NCBI GenBank assembly: GCA_905250885.1
Contig: CAJNOQ010002401.1
Span: 1-24,543 of the forward strand
Source of the DNA: Didymodactylos carnosus
Taxonomy: Eukaryota > Rotifera > Eurotatoria > Philodinida > Philodinidae
Length of the DNA stretch: 24,543 nucleotides
Reading direction: 5' to 3'
The notes under the pieces are model-generated. The model searched no databases and was not told where the DNA came from. It worked only from the letters and a program-made list of their open reading frames with translations. The position numbers were made by a program, and so were the translations under genes. How positions within the stretch are numbered: position 1 is the first letter of the stretch; every line of letters begins with the position of its first letter. Positions 21,791 to 24,543 of this stretch are shown piece by piece.

Positions 21791-23814
21791 AAATTTTGAC
21801 CGAAGAAGCAATACACTTTTTCAAATCCGTTTTGTATTAAAATTTATTTGATCAATACAACTAATTTTTTTTATTACAAATACTTTGTACCAACAGAAGT
21901 ATGATTGAGAAGTATCAGTGCTATATTGTGATGTTGATTGATAAAACAAAATGATGATTGAAAAAAAAAATTGGCGTCGGGTACCAATCATCTCTTGGTA
22001 CAATCGAAACTTCTTCGGCATTCAGTGTGCATTGTTGCTAAAGAAATTCTGTATCACATTTTGTGCCTATAAAAGACTGTGTTTACACACAATCGTATGC
22101 TATCTGAAAAAGTCTATTTTGACCTTTGATAAGAAAACACTTTTCATTAAAACACGAAAAAGAACTGACTCATTTTTTTATATTATTGTAGTTGTAATGA
22201 GATGATAGTCTAACAAAGCTCAGCTCAATCGAAGCAAAATGTTCTTTTCAGTACTAAACTTATATTGATTGTCTTAAAACTTTAACTTCGATGATAAAAG
22301 TGTTGTAGTCTTAGTATAGAAAATGCTCAAAGAAAAAAGTTATAGAAGACATATTTATGGGTACAAGGATTTGGTCTAACCTAAGAGTTCATCAATTTCA
22401 ATCATCTCTTAGTTAATTTTGATACAAGTTCAGCGATAAAATCACAAATGTCTCTGCATTAGGCAAAAAACTAATCCAAAATTTTATGGTCTATTATATC
22501 AAGACTTCATTGCATTGTCCATTTGAAGTCATTTTTTAGACGACCGTTTTATTTGTGACAGAGAGTATATGTTCAATATAATATCTGTTTTTGTTTTTAA
22601 ACATTTCACATTTTTAGCAACCTTTTCAATTATCCAGAGATTATTTTTCAGAAATAATATATCAGAAAGATGAAAAGGTTGTTATTTAAATCAGATGAAG
22701 ATGAAAGCGATGTTTTATTGTTTTATCGTTGTTGTTACATGTTTTACCTGGAATTAGAGACGTATTCATAAATTTTACAAATTTTTTTAATCTAAATGTA
22801 AATTTTATGACAACTGAGAGGATCTCCTGACATTTACTCACAGATATGCTTTAAAAAATCTCTCTCTGATTCAAGAAAAAAAATTGTTGACATCCATTAT
22901 GTGTCTACTAGACGTTTTTGCATGATTAAATTATTTCATCGGGAACTCACAACTCTTTTTTTTGCACAGGTAGAAACACTTTGCGTCTGCAGAAATCTTG
23001 ATGTTTTCAGACTTTACAGAGTTGTGCCTCTAATTTCTTTTAGGTAGTCTACCTTCTATGTAGTGAATAATTTATGCATGATTGTTCCCATGAGGTTTTT
23101 ACATCGTACGTAGAAACGTTTTCACTGCTTTTCTAACATGCATGGTAAAAAAAGTTAACCATCCATAAATCATACTCGTTTATACTAAAAGTGCTTTCAT
23201 CACCATTAAATTTTAATTAAAATTTTTGTAATATTGTTCTAAAATCATCATAGCGTTTTTAAAATGATTCATTTATGCGTTCGTTACAAATGTTATATGT
23301 AATGAGCAGTTTATTATGAACAACACTATAAAAACTGATCACATTAAAACAAACAAATATTTTCTCACTTTTCGTCAAAAAAGACCGATGAATTATAATA
23401 TGCGGTGATAGTAGCGCTTGCACACGATCTATGAGACAAGGATACATTTTAAGAGGTAAAATAACAAAACACAACGATGACGACGAAACTACATCGCCTA
23501 TGCTAAATATGTATCACAGCACAACTGAGAGTTTAAGTCAATTTCTATGAAGAAAGAGTCGTAGTAGATTTCATAGGTATGTTTTGGTGCAATTTCTCTA
23601 TGCAGGATATAAATCGCATGAGATAATACAATGGATATATTTTAGATAAAGATTTACCAAGGTTGATATTAAAGAACCAATGCCTCGAGTTGAACCGTTA
23701 CCGTCCTATAGTAAGTTATTTTCTCCCTTCACACATAAGAAAGAGCGTGTAGTTTCTTTTTATAGTACGGTGAGTAGAAAAAAATCTGCATGGATAACTT
23801 TTTTATTTGTCTAC

Positions 23815-23855
23815 GTCTATGAACAACTCACTGAAATCGAAGTTTGTTCATAGAC
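23815..23855. repeat. Inverted repeat, 12-bp perfect arms
   Basis: GTCTATGAACAA at 23815-23826 is the exact reverse complement of TTGTTCATAGAC at 23844-23855. The spacer is 17 bases. It could form a hairpin; no coding context. Confidence 0.7.
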
Positions 23856-24019
23856 ATCCATGGGCAACTAAATGTAGATCTCAAACGATGAATGAAAGAG
23901 AACTACTATCTATTTCAAAATATAGCAGACTTCGATGTTTTTTGAATAACATTTGAATGGGAAAAGCTAGCGACCTACGGTTTTCAGTTTTATAAACTAG
24001 ACACTGGGGTATATAGATC

Positions 24020-24235
24020 TATAAAATAATCAAGCTTCGAGAACAGGTCTACCGTGGTGTAGCGTTCGAATGGAAAAGTTCGAGCTTGCCATGCTAAAAA
24101 TATAAATAGTGAGCTACTGATCCAAAATCATGTGGATATAGAACACATGCTTCTCTACAACCTGGTGCAAGTTCCAGGCCTCAATCTACCATGGTTTAGA
24201 GACTACAAGCAATCTTCGGTGACCTGACTATCAGT
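24020..24235 (+). pseudogene. Possible coding relic, family uncertain
   Basis: From 24017 a plus-strand frame reads IYKIIKLREQVYRGVAFEW and stops at a TAA after 24090. The next stretch in another frame is open for about 40 codons (around NLVQVPGLNLPWFRDYK) to a TGA near 24225. The VYRGV core resembles the first conserved motif of arginine-type ADP-ribosyltransferases, but the match is very short. Frame changes and stops suggest a relic, and chance is possible. Confidence 0.2.
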
Positions 24236-24543
24236 TAAATCTGAAGCGTGGAAACCCTAAAAACACATGAAGCATAGGTTTTCGAATACAGGAAAACTCG
24301 TGGCGATGTTTGTTTTGTTGTTCGGATTACAGAAACTTCGAAAAATAATTTTTTCAAAAATTCAATTTTTCAGCTGTGACCTTACCAAAACGAAAACCTT
24401 CTAGCCCCTACATTTCGCAACCAAATTGCTGCAAACTTTCAAAACTCATTCAGTTTCGCTTGCTGTACAGTTTGGCGAGGTTCGAATTAATTCTCATATT
24501 GCGATTTCGCTTGAAGATCTTCAAGGGTTATCTGAAAAACCTC

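Larger units (their letters stand above)
18832..24543. other. 5' flank of the SK gene, no supported gene
   Basis: No exon could be supported in 5.7 kb on either strand. The frames of 60-85 codons here (for example plus 21951-22205, minus 21821-22021 and minus 23259-23474) lack recognisable motifs. The stretch contains long T-rich and pyrimidine-rich tracts near 18,840-18,860 and 19,850-20,010 and a GA repeat near 21,390. Inverted repeats lie at 21,715-21,790 and 23,815-23,855. The SK promoter and any untranslated first exons should lie here, but no core-promoter element was identified. Confidence 0.5.

Noticed and set aside
21486..22205. Frames of 61, 66 and 84 codons on both strands
   Set aside because: They overlap one another antisense, are rich in Lys/Phe/Ile from homopolymers, and show no domain, splice or polyadenylation support. 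The 84-codon plus frame begins with ATG but has no other support.
23259..23474. 71-codon minus-strand frame
   Set aside because: Length is within chance expectation for several kilobases of AT-rich DNA, and no protein features are visible.
24050..24092. tRNA-like internal promoter boxes (TGGTGTAGCG and AGTTCGAGCTT)
   Set aside because: The gap between the boxes is too short for a tRNA or tRNA-derived SINE and no cloverleaf could be folded.

Overview
This is an AT-rich animal nuclear window. Homopolymer A and T runs are long, genes are split by GT-AG introns (53 bp to about 1.1 kb), and AATAAA signals sit on or beside stop codons. The one confidently named gene is a small-conductance Ca2+-activated K+ channel (SK/KCNN), which is a metazoan family. 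The small introns and sparse, low-complexity proteins would suit an invertebrate such as a rotifer, but that is a guess. No bacterial, viral or CRISPR feature was seen.

Layout. 1-600: a decayed coding relic with in-frame stops. 600-5,600: no supported gene. 5,634-7,780 (+): a three-exon orphan single-pass membrane protein with a proline-rich N-terminus. 8,896-10,761 (-): a three-exon orphan protein of about 478 aa, mostly disordered; its small first exon was found by phase matching. 10,887-11,090 (-): a diverged copy of part of that gene. 11,784-11,984 (+): a likely terminal exon of an unidentified gene. 12,370-13,020: a hairpin and an imperfect long inverted repeat. 13,664-14,135 and 15,296-15,808 (-): two secreted proteins sharing a C-x3-C ... 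C-x3-C hairpin framework. 16,415-18,831 (-): the SK channel, 547 aa in three exons. 18,832-24,543: no supported gene; several inverted repeats and weak relics.

Relations. The SK gene and the two cysteine-hairpin genes lie on the same strand in order, but nothing shows that they work together. The two hairpin genes look related by cysteine spacing (C-x3-C-x17-C-x3-C in each, plus an x18 version in the larger one) and by basic processing sites ahead of the hairpins. They are the best candidate here for an undescribed family of secreted peptides. All exon joins were made by hand from splice signals and reading-frame phase, without transcript support.
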